Positions 63,346 through 64,000 of a stretch of 64,000 nucleotides of DNA are shown piece by piece. The notes beneath the pieces are model-generated. The model was given only the letters and a program-made list of their open reading frames with translations. It searched no databases and was not told where the DNA came from. Both the position numbers and the translations under genes were made by a program. Source of the DNA: Bacteroidales bacterium (lineage in GTDB: Bacteria > Bacteroidota > Bacteroidia > Bacteroidales > F082); NCBI GenBank assembly GCA_030690365.1, contig JAUYGX010000112.1, positions 1 to 64,000 of the forward strand. The letters are read 5' to 3'. How positions within the stretch are numbered: the stretch's first letter is position 1; every line of letters starts with the position of its first letter.

Positions 63346-64000
63346 TTACATATCTTCCAACACCTTTTCGATGGGTTTAAAAGGATATTTCTGCAACACC
63401 TCCTGAAAATCAGAGTCGAGTACAATGTTTGAGTAAAAAGCTTCCACAGCAGCCCTTTCCAATCCATTGGGATAGATGTTTTTGTAGTCGGTAATTTCGC
63501 AGTTAAACCGGGCAGAAACAAGCCTGGCGAATTCTTTTTGAGTCGGGAGAAAAGGAGCGTAAATGTTATATACGCCGCTATTCAGTTCTTGTTTGGAATA
63601 GAGTACCATCAACCGGGCAGCATCTTGCACCCCTATCACCGACATGAGATTGTCGCCACGGCCAAATAAAGGTATTTTTTTTTGATCCTTTATATTCTTT
63701 AAATAAAACCACGAAAACCAAGAGCCTTTTCCCAGCAACCAGGGGAACCGCAGCACAATCATCTTGAATTTAGTGTCTGAATTATCTTTCAAAAATGGAC
63801 TTTCTCCCCTGATATATTGTTTCGCATAGCTCAATGGATTAAGTGGTGAACGTTCGCTGTGTGCAACATCGCTATTTCCATACGAAAGACTTCCCGAGGC
63901 AAATACCAAAGTGGTAGTTAAACCACTTTTATCCAATTGTTTTACAAGGTGCTTATTCAGGCGTCGTGCTTTTTCGGCAGCCAATATTCTTCCCCACTTT
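63346..64000 (-). CDS. NAD-dependent epimerase/dehydratase, C-terminal part (runs off the window)
   Basis: At least 218 residues visible; the frame stays open to the window end (KWGRILAAEKAR before the first TTG), so the real start lies beyond 64000. Extended-SDR C-terminal region: VFASGSLSYGNSDVAHSERS, PLNPLSYAKQYIRGES (Y-x-x-x-K-like), MIVLRFPWLLGKGSWFSWFY and MSVIGVQDAARLMVLYS. The N-terminal Rossmann loop is off the edge. Substrate unknown; nucleotide-sugar or chlorophyll-like epimerases are the usual relatives. Convergent with the methyltransferase. Confidence 0.82.
   Translation of the reverse strand, partial: KWGRILAAEKARRLNKHLVKQLDKSGLTTTLVFASGSLSYGNSDVAHSERSPLNPLSYAKQYIRGESPFLKDNSDTKFKMIVLRFPWLLGKGSWFSWFYLKNIKDQKKIPLFGRGDNLMSVIGVQDAARLMVLYSKQELNSGVYNIYAPFLPTQKEFARLVSARFNCEITDYKNIYPNGLERAAVEAFYSNIVLDSDFQEVLQKYPFKPIEKVLEDM

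Noticed and set aside
63961-63984. TTG start of the last gene at 63984
   Set aside because: The frame continues upstream in-frame to the window end with family-like sequence (WGRILAAEKAR), so the start is outside the window.

Overview
The window looks like a chromosomal segment from a member of the Bacteroidota, probably Bacteroidales/Marinilabiliales-like; the exact taxon is inference. Evidence: a type IX secretion C-terminal sorting domain (gene at 19819), many exact TAnnTTTG promoter elements, a Bacteroides-type EF-G2 paralog, an eukaryote-like IleRS2, a DksA relative without its zinc cysteines, lipoproteins in almost every operon, and weak Shine-Dalgarno sequences. No rRNA, tRNA, CRISPR array or prophage was seen.

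Layout. 1-0.3 kb: a tandem repeat array that runs off the left edge. 0.3-7.8 kb: recO, a WG-repeat gene relic, a membrane-anchored LytTR regulator, a fatty acid desaturase, a YfcC-type transporter and EF-G2. 7.8-14 kb (minus strand): secreted proteins and lipoproteins (beta-propellers, a small outer-membrane barrel), one of them split by a frameshift. 14-27 kb: a one-protein transmembrane TPR/LuxR regulator, pfkA, an alpha/beta hydrolase, a DAACS symporter, a T9SS-exported Asp-box protein, aspS, a GxxExxY gene bracketed by inverted repeats, a GME-fold-like protein, an SDR and a metallophosphoesterase. 26.7-27.3 kb: a gene-free nest of inverted repeats. 27.3-34.3 kb: two envelope proteins, a radical SAM protein, and the ileS-dksA-lspA operon.

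34.4-36.4 kb holds the clearest accessory island: a type II restriction-modification pair, AT-rich and convergent with overlapping 3' ends. Its methyltransferase carries an N-terminal MerR-like helix-turn-helix, and palindromes sit at both gene starts, suggesting a self-regulated system. 36.7-52 kb is mostly cell-envelope housekeeping: a C-terminal processing protease, lnt, a Pif1-like helicase, a LuxE-like protein, mrdA-rodA and a PpiD-like foldase. A cluster of palindromic REP-like repeats lies at 44.2-44.7 kb.

52.1-60.5 kb is a leucine/isovalerate degradation locus: both methylcrotonyl-CoA carboxylase subunits, a LiuC-type hydratase, an acyl-CoA dehydrogenase and both subunits of a 3-oxoacid CoA-transferase, with an HMG-CoA-lyase-like gene divergent. 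Two enzymes do not match textbook expectations: the lyase homologue lacks the catalytic Cys, and the dehydrogenase has the short-chain type catalytic Glu rather than the isovaleryl-CoA dehydrogenase arrangement. The window ends with a small membrane protein, an Nramp transporter, a methyltransferase and the C-terminal part of an NAD-dependent epimerase.
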